From: Alistipes sp.
Lineage (GTDB): Bacteria; Bacteroidota; Bacteroidia; Bacteroidales; Rikenellaceae
Assembly: GCA_022511355.1 (NCBI GenBank)
Contig: JAFLRS010000011.1
Location: 1-22,399 of the forward strand
Length of the DNA: 22,399 nt
Direction of reading: 5' to 3'
The position numbers were made by a program, and so were the translations under genes. Shown here in pieces: positions 15,508 to 22,399 of the stretch (its first letter is position 1; each line of letters opens with the position of its first letter). Under the pieces are notes generated by a model. It was not told the DNA's origin and did no database searches. It worked only from the letters and a program-made list of their open reading frames with translations.

Positions 15508-17091
15508 TTATTTGCCGTATCCCACAACCGTTACCGAGTTGAGCATATTGACCTGCGGAGCCGATGCACCGCTCTTGTCGGAGGTACCGACAGCGATTAT
15601 CTCCGATTCTTCGCCGGCTCGGGGAGCGATTATGCCGTCGGGGGTCGAGACCGCGAAGTCAAAGGCCATCGTGAATCTTACATCCACAGCCTCGCCGTTT
15701 TCGGTACCCGGAGTCCATGCGGGCGACGATTTCAGCACGCGCGCGACCTCGTTCGAGAGCATTTCGTCGGGCGAGGCCAGAATCCCGACATCGCCCACGC
15801 TTCCGTCGCGGCCCACCACGAACGAAGCCGTCACACGACCGCAAACTCCGTTTTCGAGAGCCTCCTGCGGAAAGCGTATACGGGTCATTACCCAGCTGCG
15901 GAAATCTTCGGGCGAACCGTTGTTCACGAATTCGGGCATACGTCCGGCCGTAACGGCCGCAGCGGCACTCTTGGTCGCAACCACAATCACTCCGTCGCTT
16001 ACGTCGCCCTTGTCGCCGTAGAGTCGTTTGGCCGTCTCCTCCTTGAGTACGGTTATCGACTCGATGGCTGCGGGGTCGAGAGCATTCAAATCCCCCTGTA
16101 CGGCAACCTCGCCGTCGATAATCACCAACGGATTCAATCCGCGGCCCTCCATAACAGCGGCTTCGCCGTCGCCGGTTACAACTATCGTGGTGGAAAGTTT
16201 TTGCGGCTGCGGTTCGGTACCCGTCGCCACGCGTGCGGCTTTGGCCGTGAACGAGAATGCCGTCATCAATCCCGCAACGACCGGAACGGCCGCCGCCATT
16301 CGAAGCAGAACATATCTGCCGTTTTTGCTTTGTGTCATCATTTTCAATCGTTTTTTAGTGAGTGAATCCCGCAATCCGTTGGCTATGTCCGGACTATAAC
16401 CGAACAGATGCTTCAGTAATGTGTTTATATAGTTCGACAAATCGTATCCTTTGCCGAGGACTTCGCTGTCGGCTTCATACTCCTGCACTTCGATGAGTCT
16501 GCGTGCGGCCGTCCACACGAAGGGGTTCCACCAGAGCGCGGTTTTCAGCAGCTCCATCATAAGCCTTTCGGCCGAATGCCGATGGCGGATATGCCCCGAT
16601 TCGTGGGCTATGATTACCGGCAGATCTTCGGCCGGGGTGTCGGCACTGACGAAGATGGTCCTGAAGAATGAGAACGAGGATATTTTTTCGTTCACTTTGA
16701 GCAGTCGGAACTCTCCGAACTCCACCTCGACGGCATTTTTGCGCATACGCCTCATGCGGAGCAGCTGTGCGGCGGCAATTGCGGCCATAAGGGCGGCACC
16801 CGCGAAGTATACGACACGAAAGAGCGTAACGAAATCGAACGGCGGACGTTCATCGGCCGTTTCGGCGGTTATCGTTTCTGCGATGACGGCTTCCGGTTTC
16901 ATATATACGGTTCCGCCGTCCCACACCGGTATTCTGAGAGCCGGAATGAGGGCGGCGGCAAGCATCGAAGCGAGCAGCCAGCCGCGGCAGAGGGCGAATT
17001 TCACGCGACGCTCGAGCAGCAGCGAGTAGAATACGGTGAACACGCCGGCACACACGATGACCTCCGCGACATATGTAATCAGCTCTTTCAT
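15508..17091 (-). CDS. BlaR1-like M56 metallopeptidase with TonB C-terminal domain
   Basis: A 527-residue membrane protein. Helices lie near 5-25, 35-52, 90-110 and 262-284. The zinc peptidase site is H163-E164-S-G-H167, with a third ligand probably in EVQEYEAD (201-208). After the last helix, residues about 300-375 resemble a receptor plug segment (PLVIIDGEV, then AIESITVLKEETAKRLYG). Residues 385-480 are a TonB C-terminal domain (RFPQEALENGVCGRVTASFV, then SSPAWTPG). The chain ends NSVTVVGYGK, a motif normally found before the plug of SusC-type receptors. M56 proteins sense a signal and cause cleavage of a BlaI-type repressor; that repressor is encoded 6 bases upstream on the same strand. 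The inducer is unknown, and nothing here marks it as an antibiotic-resistance system. Confidence 0.9.
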   Translation of the reverse strand: MKELITYVAEVIVCAGVFTVFYSLLLERRVKFALCRGWLLASMLAAALIPALRIPVWDGGTVYMKPEAVIAETITAETADERPPFDFVTLFRVVYFAGAALMAAIAAAQLLRMRRMRKNAVEVEFGEFRLLKVNEKISSFSFFRTIFVSADTPAEDLPVIIAHESGHIRHRHSAERLMMELLKTALWWNPFVWTAARRLIEVQEYEADSEVLGKGYDLSNYINTLLKHLFGYSPDIANGLRDSLTKKRLKMMTQSKNGRYVLLRMAAAVPVVAGLMTAFSFTAKAARVATGTEPQPQKLSTTIVVTGDGEAAVMEGRGLNPLVIIDGEVAVQGDLNALDPAAIESITVLKEETAKRLYGDKGDVSDGVIVVATKSAAAAVTAGRMPEFVNNGSPEDFRSWVMTRIRFPQEALENGVCGRVTASFVVGRDGSVGDVGILASPDEMLSNEVARVLKSSPAWTPGTENGEAVDVRFTMAFDFAVSTPDGIIAPRAGEESEIIAVGTSDKSGASAPQVNMLNSVTVVGYGK

Positions 17092-17097
17092 GCGGCT

Positions 17098-17472
17098 CTA
17101 TTTTTTAAGGTCTTTCACTATCCGGAGGATTTCATCCATTTCGCTCACCGAGATATTCTCCTGCTGCGAGAAGAAGGAGACCATTTGCGAGAGCGAGCCG
17201 TTGAAGTAGTTCGAGAGCAGATTGTTGGCCACGCTGCCCGCATACTCCGACTTTTCGAGCAGCGGATAGTAGCTGAAGCCTTTGCCTGCGGCGCGATGAG
17301 CGACAAAACCTTTGTTTTCGAGAATCTTTATAAAGGTGGCCACCGTCGTATATTTGGGTTTGGGTTCCTCCATGCGGGCGATAATCTCATTTACGGTAGC
17401 CTCGCCCAGCATCCATAAAATCCGCATCACCTCCTCTTCGCCTTTGGTGAGCATCTGTGCATTTCTTACCAT
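17098..17472 (-). CDS. BlaI/MecI-family transcriptional repressor
   Basis: A 124-residue winged-helix repressor. LTKGEEEVMRILWMLGEATV, followed by NEIIARM, is the N-terminal part of the DNA-binding domain, and YTTVATFIKILENKGFVAHR holds the recognition helix and wing. The C terminus (about 85-124) is the dimerisation and cleavage region. A GTG at 17508 is possible, but it would lie at the predicted transcript start, so ATG 17472 is preferred. The gene precedes the M56 gene by 6 bases in one operon. Two matching dyads lie in its promoter region (17524-17563), suggesting that it represses its own operon and perhaps cutC. In the family, cleavage triggered by the M56 partner relieves repression. 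Confidence 0.9.
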   Translation of the reverse strand: MVRNAQMLTKGEEEVMRILWMLGEATVNEIIARMEEPKPKYTTVATFIKILENKGFVAHRAAGKGFSYYPLLEKSEYAGSVANNLLSNYFNGSLSQMVSFFSQQENISVSEMDEILRIVKDLKK

Positions 17473-17512
17473 ATATATATCGTTTTTCGGGGTTTGTTCA
17501 AGTTTCACGATG

Positions 17513-17544
17513 CAAATATAGAACTAAATTTTTAGATGAACAAA
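17513..17544 (-). promoter_or_regulatory. Promoter of the blaI-M56 operon
   Basis: On the minus strand, TTTG (complement of 17541-17544) and TATATTTG (complement of 17513-17520) are separated by 20 bases, a full match to the Bacteroidetes consensus. Transcription would start near 17506, about 34 bases before ATG 17472, which argues against the GTG start at 17508. Confidence 0.8.
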
Positions 17545-17563
17545 TATTTTACTAATTTTTTAG
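17524..17563. promoter_or_regulatory. Two candidate BlaI operators
   Basis: CTAAATTTTTAG (17524-17535) and CTAATTTTTTAG (17552-17563) share the dyad CTAA-N4-TTAG and are 28 bases apart. The first sits between the -33 and -7 words of the blaI promoter. The second lies just outside its -33 word and about 15 bases before the cutC -7 word. Placement and symmetry suit a dimeric BlaI-type repressor; binding is inferred. Confidence 0.55.
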
Positions 17564-17577
17564 TTGGAAAATTTTAT

Positions 17578-17585
17578 TATCTTTG
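17578..17585 (+). promoter_or_regulatory. -7 element of the cutC promoter
   Basis: TATCTTTG matches TAnnTTTG fully, 29 bases before the cutC ATG at 17615. The T-rich stretch at 17556-17561 is the only candidate for a -33 word. Confidence 0.55.
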
Positions 17586-17614
17586 TATGCAGAAATAGAA
17601 ATGTATTTTTTTCG

Positions 17615-20600
17615 ATGGAAAACCGTTACCGATTCGAGATATGCGCCAACAGTGTCGAGAGCTGCATGGCGGCCGAGGAGGCGGGAGCCGACCGCGCGGA
17701 GTTGTGCGCCTCGATGCCCGAAGGCGGAACCACACCTTCGTTCGGCGAGATTATGCAGGCCCGCCGCGTACTCCGCAAGACGCGTCTGCACGTGATTATA
17801 CGTCCGCGAGGCGGGGATTTCACCTATTCGGAGCTTGAATCCGAACGTATGGCCGCCGACATCGAAGCCGCACGCAAACTCGGAGCCGACGGCGTGGTCT
17901 TCGGCTGTCTTACCCCCGAAGGCGACATCGACAAACCCTTGTGCCGGCATCTGCTCTCCGCGGCCGAAGGTCTGTCGGCGACCTTTCACCGCGCATTCGA
18001 CTGCTGCCGCAATCCGGAACAGGCTCTCGAAGATATAATCGAACTCGGATTCGACAGTCTGCTCACCTCGGGACAGCAGCTCACAGCCGAAGAGGGCATA
18101 CCGCTTCTTCGACAACTGCATCATCAGGCACGCGGACGCATCGCCATAATGGCCGGCAGCGGAGTTACGGCCGAAAACATACTGCGCATAAGCCGCGAAA
18201 CTGGTATCGGCGAATTTCACTTCTCGGCGCGCGAAAATGCCGCCCGCAGCACTGCCGCCGCAACTTCGCTTGCCGGTTCGTTCGGCTCACACAGCGTTAC
18301 AACCTCAAAAAAAATTACCGAAATAATGAAAAGACTTCTTATTGCAATCATCGCAGTCATGCCGATGTTTGCCGCAGGATGCGGCGGAACAGAATCCGCA
18401 TTCATCCCCGACCGTGCAACGCGTCGGGCAGTGGAGACGGCCTACAGCGAAAAACGCGCACTCGTGGGCGAAGAGTTCATGCGCGACATCGACCTGCTCG
18501 AAGAGGGCCGCGAAGCCGAAGCTTTGCGTTTTCTCTACGCCTATATGCCTCTGGCCGACATCACCGACTATCCCGTGGAGTTTCATTTGCGCAACGTGCG
18601 GAGCAGTTTCCGCGCGCAGGAGGAGATGCCGTGGGGAGGCGAAATTCCGTCGCTGCTGTTCCGTCACTTCGTGCTGCCGGTGCGTGTGAACAACGAACCG
18701 CTTGACGATTCGCGTTCGGTATTCTACGAAGAGCTTAAGGAGCGGGTTGCGGGTTTGGGCATGAAGGAGGCCATATTGGAGGTGAACCACTGGTGCCACG
18801 AACACGTCACCTACACTCCGTCGGACGGACGCACCCTCGCCCCGCTGGCCTGCATGAAGAATGCTTTGGGACGCTGCGGCGAGGAGTCCACATTCACGGT
18901 GGCGGCACTGCGTTCGGTGGGCATACCGGCACGTCAGGTCTACACACCCCGCTGGGCGCATACCGACGACAATCATGCATGGGTCGAGGCGTGGGCCGAC
19001 GGCGAATGGTATTTTCTCGGAGCGTGCGAACCCGAAGCGGTCCTCAATTTAGGATGGTTCAACGCCCCCGCATCGCGAGCCATGCTGATGCACACCCGTG
19101 CTTTCGGCGACTATCGCGGACCCGAAGAGGTGATGCTGCGCACGAGCTGCTTTACCGAGATAAATCTCATCGACAACTACGGCAGCAGCGACCGCATAGA
19201 TTTCCGCGTGGTGGATTCCGACGGCCGTCCCGTGGAGGATGCGCGCGTCGATTTCAAAATCTACAACTACGCCGAATTCAACACCGTGGCCTCGAAGTAC
19301 ACCGACCGTCGCGGACGCACATTCCTCACCGCAGGCAAGGGCGATATGCTGGTATGGGCTTCGAAGGACGGCCGCTTCGGTTACGAGCGTGCGTCGTTCG
19401 GCAAGGAGCGCACCGTGACCATAACCATATCGGAGCCGGTCGATGACGACCTCCGCACGCTCGACATAGTGCCGCCCGCCGAGAGAGTTCTCATTCCCGA
19501 GGTGCCGGCGGAACTGCAAGCCGAAAATCAGCGTCGTTCCGCACACGAAGATTCGCTGCGGCGCGCCTACGAAGCCACGTTCTATCATCCTGACGGCGGT
19601 CGTCCGGCGGCCGAAGAGGCTCTGTTAGTCAAGAGCCGCGGCAACTGGCGAACCATTCGGGACTTCGCCGACAAATACCGGCAAACCCAACCGCAACGAG
19701 CCATGAATCTGCTCATGTCGCTCTCCGACAAGGATTTACGCGATATGCCCATGGAGATTCTCGAGGATAATATGACCGCCCGAAGTTCGCAATTGTGTCC
19801 TCGCGTCGAGAACGAAATGATAATTCTGCCCTACAAACATCTGCTGCAGGAGGCTTTCGACGCCGAAACCCGCGAACGTATGTGCGCCGAACCGTCGCTG
19901 CTGGTGACGTGGGTCAAGGAGAACATCCGCCTCAATCCCGACACCAAAGCTCTGCGCATAGCACAGACTCCGTCGGGAGTATGGCGTTCGCGCATCACCG
20001 ACACGCGCAGCCGCGACATATTTTTCGTTTCGCTGGCCCGTTCTTTGGGCATCGAGTCGCGCAAGGACGGCGTGACGGGCAAAGTTCAGTATCGGAGCGG
20101 TGATTCGTGGGTGGATGTCGATTTCGAGGCGGCGGAGCAGAGCTCGGCGCCCCGAGGAAGCGTCGTTCTGACTTGGGAGCCCGACGGACATACCGACAAT
20201 CCGCAGTATTACAGTCACTTCACCCTTTCGCGCATCGACGATGACGGCACCACGTCGCTGTTGAGTTTCGACGAGGGTCAGTCCGACATGGGCGGCGGCA
20301 CCGATTGGGCGAGTCTGTTCCGCGACGGTGCGGCTCTCGATGCGGGCCGTTATCTGCTTACTTCGGGCACGCGTCTTGCCAACGGCAGCGTGTTGGCTGC
20401 AAACCGCATATTCACGGTCCGCGAGGGCGAGACCGCTACCGTACCTCTCATTCTGCGCAGCAACGACACCGAAGTGAGTGTTATCGGCACATTCGATTCG
20501 GAGAGCCGGTTCACCGCCATCGGCGAGGAGGGCCCCGAACCGCTGCAAAGTTCCATACTTTCGCATACGGGACGCGGATATTTCGTTGCGGGCATTGTGG

Positions 20601-20947
20601 GCGTGGGTCAGGAGCCCACCGATCATGCACTGCGCGACATAGCCAAAGTCCGCGAGGATTTCGACACTTGGGGTCGTCCGTTGGTGTTGCTTTTCGGCAG
20701 CGAGGCCGAAGCCCGCAAATGGAGGGCTTCCGATTACGGTACGTTGCCCGAGAAGATCATTTTAGGCATAGATGCCGACGGAACGATTCGCGACGCCATA
20801 GCGGCGGAGATGAAGCTTCAGAATCGCGGTTCGTTGCCGGTGTTCATCATTGCGGACACCTTCAACCGTGTGGTATTCTGTTCTGAGGGCTACACGATAG
20901 GTTTGGGCGAACAGCTTCAGCGCATTATCCGCAAGCTCGAGGAGTAA
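17615..20947 (+). CDS. cutC: CutC fused in frame to a transglutaminase-like lipoprotein
   Basis: One open frame of 1,110 residues. Residues 1-237 are CutC, a TIM-barrel protein linked to copper homeostasis although its biochemical role is debated: EICANSVESCMAAEEAGADR, AELCASMPEGGTTPS, VIIRPRGGDF, FHRAFDCC, LTSGQQ, IMAGSGV and FHFSAR are all present. There is no stop after CutC. The frame runs into a complete lipoprotein signal at residue 238 (lipobox FAAGC, C256) and then a transglutaminase-like protein. This is odd, because CutC is cytoplasmic and the second part is exported. Removing one A from the A8 run at 18307-18314 would end CutC at a TAA overlapping the downstream ATG, the usual coupled two-gene layout. 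It may therefore be two genes joined by a one-base change, a sequencing error, or a slippage switch. Confidence 0.8.
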   Translation: MENRYRFEICANSVESCMAAEEAGADRAELCASMPEGGTTPSFGEIMQARRVLRKTRLHVIIRPRGGDFTYSELESERMAADIEAARKLGADGVVFGCLTPEGDIDKPLCRHLLSAAEGLSATFHRAFDCCRNPEQALEDIIELGFDSLLTSGQQLTAEEGIPLLRQLHHQARGRIAIMAGSGVTAENILRISRETGIGEFHFSARENAARSTAAATSLAGSFGSHSVTTSKKITEIMKRLLIAIIAVMPMFAAGCGGTESAFIPDRATRRAVETAYSEKRALVGEEFMRDIDLLEEGREAEALRFLYAYMPLADITDYPVEFHLRNVRSSFRAQEEMPWGGEIPSLLFRHFVLPVRVNNEPLDDSRSVFYEELKERVAGLGMKEAILEVNHWCHEHVTYTPSDGRTLAPLACMKNALGRCGEESTFTVAALRSVGIPARQVYTPRWAHTDDNHAWVEAWADGEWYFLGACEPEAVLNLGWFNAPASRAMLMHTRAFGDYRGPEEVMLRTSCFTEINLIDNYGSSDRIDFRVVDSDGRPVEDARVDFKIYNYAEFNTVASKYTDRRGRTFLTAGKGDMLVWASKDGRFGYERASFGKERTVTITISEPVDDDLRTLDIVPPAERVLIPEVPAELQAENQRRSAHEDSLRRAYEATFYHPDGGRPAAEEALLVKSRGNWRTIRDFADKYRQTQPQRAMNLLMSLSDKDLRDMPMEILEDNMTARSSQLCPRVENEMIILPYKHLLQEAFDAETRERMCAEPSLLVTWVKENIRLNPDTKALRIAQTPSGVWRSRITDTRSRDIFFVSLARSLGIESRKDGVTGKVQYRSGDSWVDVDFEAAEQSSAPRGSVVLTWEPDGHTDNPQYYSHFTLSRIDDDGTTSLLSFDEGQSDMGGGTDWASLFRDGAALDAGRYLLTSGTRLANGSVLAANRIFTVREGETATVPLILRSNDTEVSVIGTFDSESRFTAIGEEGPEPLQSSILSHTGRGYFVAGIVGVGQEPTDHALRDIAKVREDFDTWGRPLVLLFGSEAEARKWRASDYGTLPEKIILGIDADGTIRDAIAAEMKLQNRGSLPVFIIADTFNRVVFCSEGYTIGLGEQLQRIIRKLEE
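18307..18328 (+). other. A8 run and internal start that decide fusion or two proteins
   Basis: Eight A's at 18307-18314 are followed by TTACCGAAATAATG. With A8 the frame passes through ATG 18326 without a stop. With A7 the CutC frame reads TTA CCG AAA TAA, and the TAA (18324-18326) overlaps the ATG at 18326-18328. Confidence 0.7.
18326..20947 (+). other. Second module: transglutaminase-like lipoprotein (internal start)
   Basis: Read from ATG 18326 this gives an 873-residue lipoprotein (C19). The transglutaminase-like core holds C184 (GRCGEES) and H217 (DNHAWVEAW), followed by WYFLGACEPE, the form common in Bacteroidales members of this family; the third catalytic residue is not certain. Residues about 285-370 look like a carboxypeptidase-regulatory or Ig-like fold (VVDSDGRPVEDARVDFKIY). 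The end (about 775-873, PLVLLFGSEAEARKW onward) resembles a thioredoxin fold without CxxC. It is probably anchored in a membrane facing the periplasm or surface. Whether it is a protease-like hydrolase or a cross-linking enzyme is unknown. Confidence 0.75.
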
Positions 20948-20966
20948 GCAGGCAAAGAAGAGACGG

Positions 20967-21009
20967 AAAGGTGCCAACAACACACGAGGGTGTGATGTTG
21001 GCACCTTTT
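20967..21009 (+). terminator. Intrinsic terminator after the CutC/transglutaminase gene
   Basis: AAAGGTGCCAACA (20967-20979) pairs with TGTTGGCACCTTT (20996-21008). An inner CACAC/GTGTG stem (20981-20985 with 20990-20994) closes on GAGG. A short T run ends at 21009. It lies 19 bases after the stop at 20947. Confidence 0.85.
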
Positions 21010-21045
21010 GGTTGTATTTATATGTCGCTTTTGACCGCTCCATAT

Positions 21046-21089
21046 TGCCATCCCGAGCGTAGCATTCCTCTCTAATGTCATCTTGAGCG
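21046..21089 (+). repeat. Two diverged copies of a GAGCG intergenic repeat
   Basis: TGCCATCCCGAGCG (21046-21059) and TGTCATCTTGAGCG (21076-21089) are 30 bases apart and differ at three positions. They resemble short intergenic repeats common in bacterial genomes. They lie at the change from G+C-rich to A+T-richer sequence. Confidence 0.45.
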
Positions 21090-21109
21090 GAGAGAGCGAC
21101 AACGAACGC

Positions 21110-21706
21110 TCAATCTACCTGTGAGCAAATCAACTTGCAGGTAGAATAATGCAACCCGATAACGGATAGCACAGAAACAACTATACCTACACAGAATATA
21201 ACCCAAAACAGACAACAGCAGGTTGAACAGCAGACACATAAGTACCTTACGACAAGAGCGAATATCGCATTCCACGCAACCATTGCGCCGATAATGAACA
21301 ATCCTGTAATCTTTTGTGTGGATATGAGACCTTCTTGCTTCGGATTCTTGCAATAGATTTTTAATTGGTTGCCAGTTAGTTTGGATTCCATATCCTTTAT
21401 CACGTTTATCCAATGCGTATTCCATTTGCGATACCCGAGAAGCGCGCCATACCAACAGAAAGAGACGAGCCATCCGAGTATGCTTATTATGACAACAACA
21501 TACCAATTTTCGGACGATGAAACGGCTGTGGTTTCCGATATGCACGAACAGCCGCTGCCGCTTTCGGATGGCCATACGGAGTACAGCGCAACCAACAGCG
21601 CACCGACAAACAGTGCATAATAGTTCATCCACGTGTTGTAACGGGACACTTGAAACTGATACCCTTCAATCGCTTTTTCGTACATATTTTTTTTAAAATC
21701 TTCCAT
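21110..21706 (-). CDS. Small four-helix membrane protein, possibly RipA-like
   Basis: A 198-residue protein with hydrophobic segments near 27-45, 68-90, 133-152 and 158-185. It has a charged N terminus (EKAIEGYQFQVSRYNTWMNY) and a central loop WYGALLGYRKWNTHWINVIK. The layout and the aromatic-rich loop recall the RipA family of octameric membrane proteins, but this rests on pattern memory alone. It is unusually cysteine-rich near the end (CVCCSTCCCLFW). The composition is A+T-richer than the rest of the window. It begins 17 bases after the leucine-rich-repeat gene and is probably in its operon. The function is unknown; helper or anchor roles are possible. Confidence 0.7.
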   Translation of the reverse strand: MEDFKKNMYEKAIEGYQFQVSRYNTWMNYYALFVGALLVALYSVWPSESGSGCSCISETTAVSSSENWYVVVIISILGWLVSFCWYGALLGYRKWNTHWINVIKDMESKLTGNQLKIYCKNPKQEGLISTQKITGLFIIGAMVAWNAIFALVVRYLCVCCSTCCCLFWVIFCVGIVVSVLSVIGLHYSTCKLICSQVD

Positions 21707-21723
21707 AGTGTTAAGGTTTCTTA

Positions 21724-22399
21724 TTAGTTAATAAAGTTTATATTCGTGTTATCATATATATAGACAGTGCTACGGTTCTTATTAATGCCATTAATACTCC
21801 AGTCTGTTTTCAAATATAGAGTATTAAGCGTACTCATGGCACAACTGAGCGGATATAAAGATGTACTATTGCCCAAATTGGTTTTGGATACGTCCAACTC
21901 CGTCAGTTGGTTGGAAGCGCAGTTCAAAGATGTCAGTGCAGTGTTATGTGTAACATCCAACTCCGTCAGTTGGTTATAACTGCAGTTCAACCATGTCAGC
22001 GCAGGATTCTGGGTAACATCCAATTCTGTCAGTTGGTTGAAAGAGCACCACAATTCTGTCAGCGCAGTGTTTTGTGTAACATCCAAAGTCGTAAGTTTGT
22101 TGGAATAGCAGTACAAAGTCTCCAGCGCAGTATTCAGCCTAACATTCAACTCCGTCAGTTGGTTAGAATTGCACCACAACCATGTCAGCACTGGGTTATG
22201 TGTGACATCCAACTCCGTCAGTTGGTTGGAATTGCAGTACAAATATTTCAGCGCAGGATTCTGTGCAACATCCAAATCCGTCAGTTGGTTATTATTGCAG
22301 GACAAAGACGCCAGTGCAGTGTTATGAGTGACATCCAACTTCGGCAGTTGGTTAGAATCGCAGGCCAAATATGTCACCGCAGAACATCCGCTAACATCC
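21724..22399 (-). CDS. Leucine-rich-repeat protein, C-terminal part (5' end outside window)
   Basis: The frame is open at the right edge, with 225 residues visible. Eight consecutive 21-residue repeats follow the pattern DVTxNxALxxLxCxxNQLTEL, with a cysteine at one fixed position, the type seen in many surface LRR proteins of Bacteroidetes. A 50-residue non-repeat tail (STSLYPLSCAMSTLN onward) ends with IYDNTNINFIN. No sorting signal is seen in the tail. The N terminus and any signal peptide lie outside the window. LRR proteins bind other proteins; adhesion or a toxin-like or immunity role are both possible. It is A+T-richer than neighbouring genes and may be acquired or fast-evolving. Confidence 0.85.
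   Translation of the reverse strand, partial: DVSGCSAVTYLACDSNQLPKLDVTHNTALASLSCNNNQLTDLDVAQNPALKYLYCNSNQLTELDVTHNPVLTWLWCNSNQLTELNVRLNTALETLYCYSNKLTTLDVTQNTALTELWCSFNQLTELDVTQNPALTWLNCSYNQLTELDVTHNTALTSLNCASNQLTELDVSKTNLGNSTSLYPLSCAMSTLNTLYLKTDWSINGINKNRSTVYIYDNTNINFIN
21895..22398 (-). repeat. 63-bp tandem coding repeats (8 units) of the LRR gene
   Basis: Eight units of 63 bases encode the LRR array. The core AACTCCGTCAGTTGGTT, or close variants, recurs once per unit on the plus strand. Such an array can gain or lose units by slippage or recombination. It continues to within one base of the window edge. Confidence 0.9.

Noticed and set aside
15508..17472. BlaI/M56 pair as a beta-lactam resistance operon
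   Set aside because: No beta-lactamase or PBP2a-like gene is nearby, and the M56 protein has a TonB domain instead of the BlaR1 penicillin-sensor domain.
17473..17508. GTG start at 17508 for the BlaI-type repressor
   Set aside because: It would coincide with the predicted transcript start; ATG 17472 gives a normal leader and family length.
21078..21632. A 184-residue minus-strand frame overlapping the small membrane protein
   Set aside because: The other frame (21110-21706) starts with ATG close to the LRR gene and has four clear membrane segments; this one looks like a shadow.
21895..22398. Regular 63-bp repeats as a possible CRISPR array
   Set aside because: The whole unit is conserved without unique spacers and translates into an LRR array.

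Overview
The window looks like a chromosomal segment from a Bacteroidales gut bacterium, most likely Alistipes or another Rikenellaceae. The support is a G+C-rich composition (judged by eye), Bacteroidetes-type promoter words (TAnnTTTG at -7, with TTTG about 19-20 bases upstream in the best cases), a TonB-dependent receptor, an M56/TonB-BlaI pair, a Bacteroidetes-type IleRS tail and an IleRS/DksA-like gene order. The genus is an inference. No rRNA, tRNA, CRISPR array, insertion sequence or phage gene was seen.

Layout. 1-2573: the 3' part of ileS and a small DksA/TraR-family protein, closed by a two-way terminator shared with a GPH-type sugar symporter on the minus strand (2631-4055). 4135-5650, minus strand: a secreted TPR protein and the tRNA adenosine deaminase tadA. 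5825-5956: a 43-codon remnant of aspS that keeps a promoter-like word and a terminator. 6104-13410, plus strand: a redox and uptake block made of a NapH/NapG-like polyferredoxin fusion, an exported aldo/keto reductase with iron-sulfur motifs, a DUF1893 protein, a TonB-dependent receptor, a DUF362 lipoprotein and an ECF-type S component. 13444-15450: a family 20 hexosaminidase. 15508-17472, minus strand: an M56 metallopeptidase/TonB protein and its BlaI-type repressor. 17615-20947, divergent: CutC joined in frame to a transglutaminase-like lipoprotein. From about 21100 the sequence becomes visibly A+T-richer and carries a small membrane protein and a leucine-rich-repeat protein that runs off the window.

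How the genes may work together. In the 6-13 kb block an outer-membrane receptor and an inner-membrane S component would bring in one small molecule. The polyferredoxin could pass electrons to the exported reductase and perhaps to the DUF362 lipoprotein. The substrate cannot be read from the sequence. The BlaI/M56 pair looks like a sensor-repressor system with two matching dyads in the control region shared with cutC.

The most unusual points are: the CutC-lipoprotein fusion, which depends on the length of an A8 run just before an internal start; the 147-bp repeats that copy the last codons of the DUF362 gene; the Tat-like motif inside the polyferredoxin fusion; and the aspS remnant.
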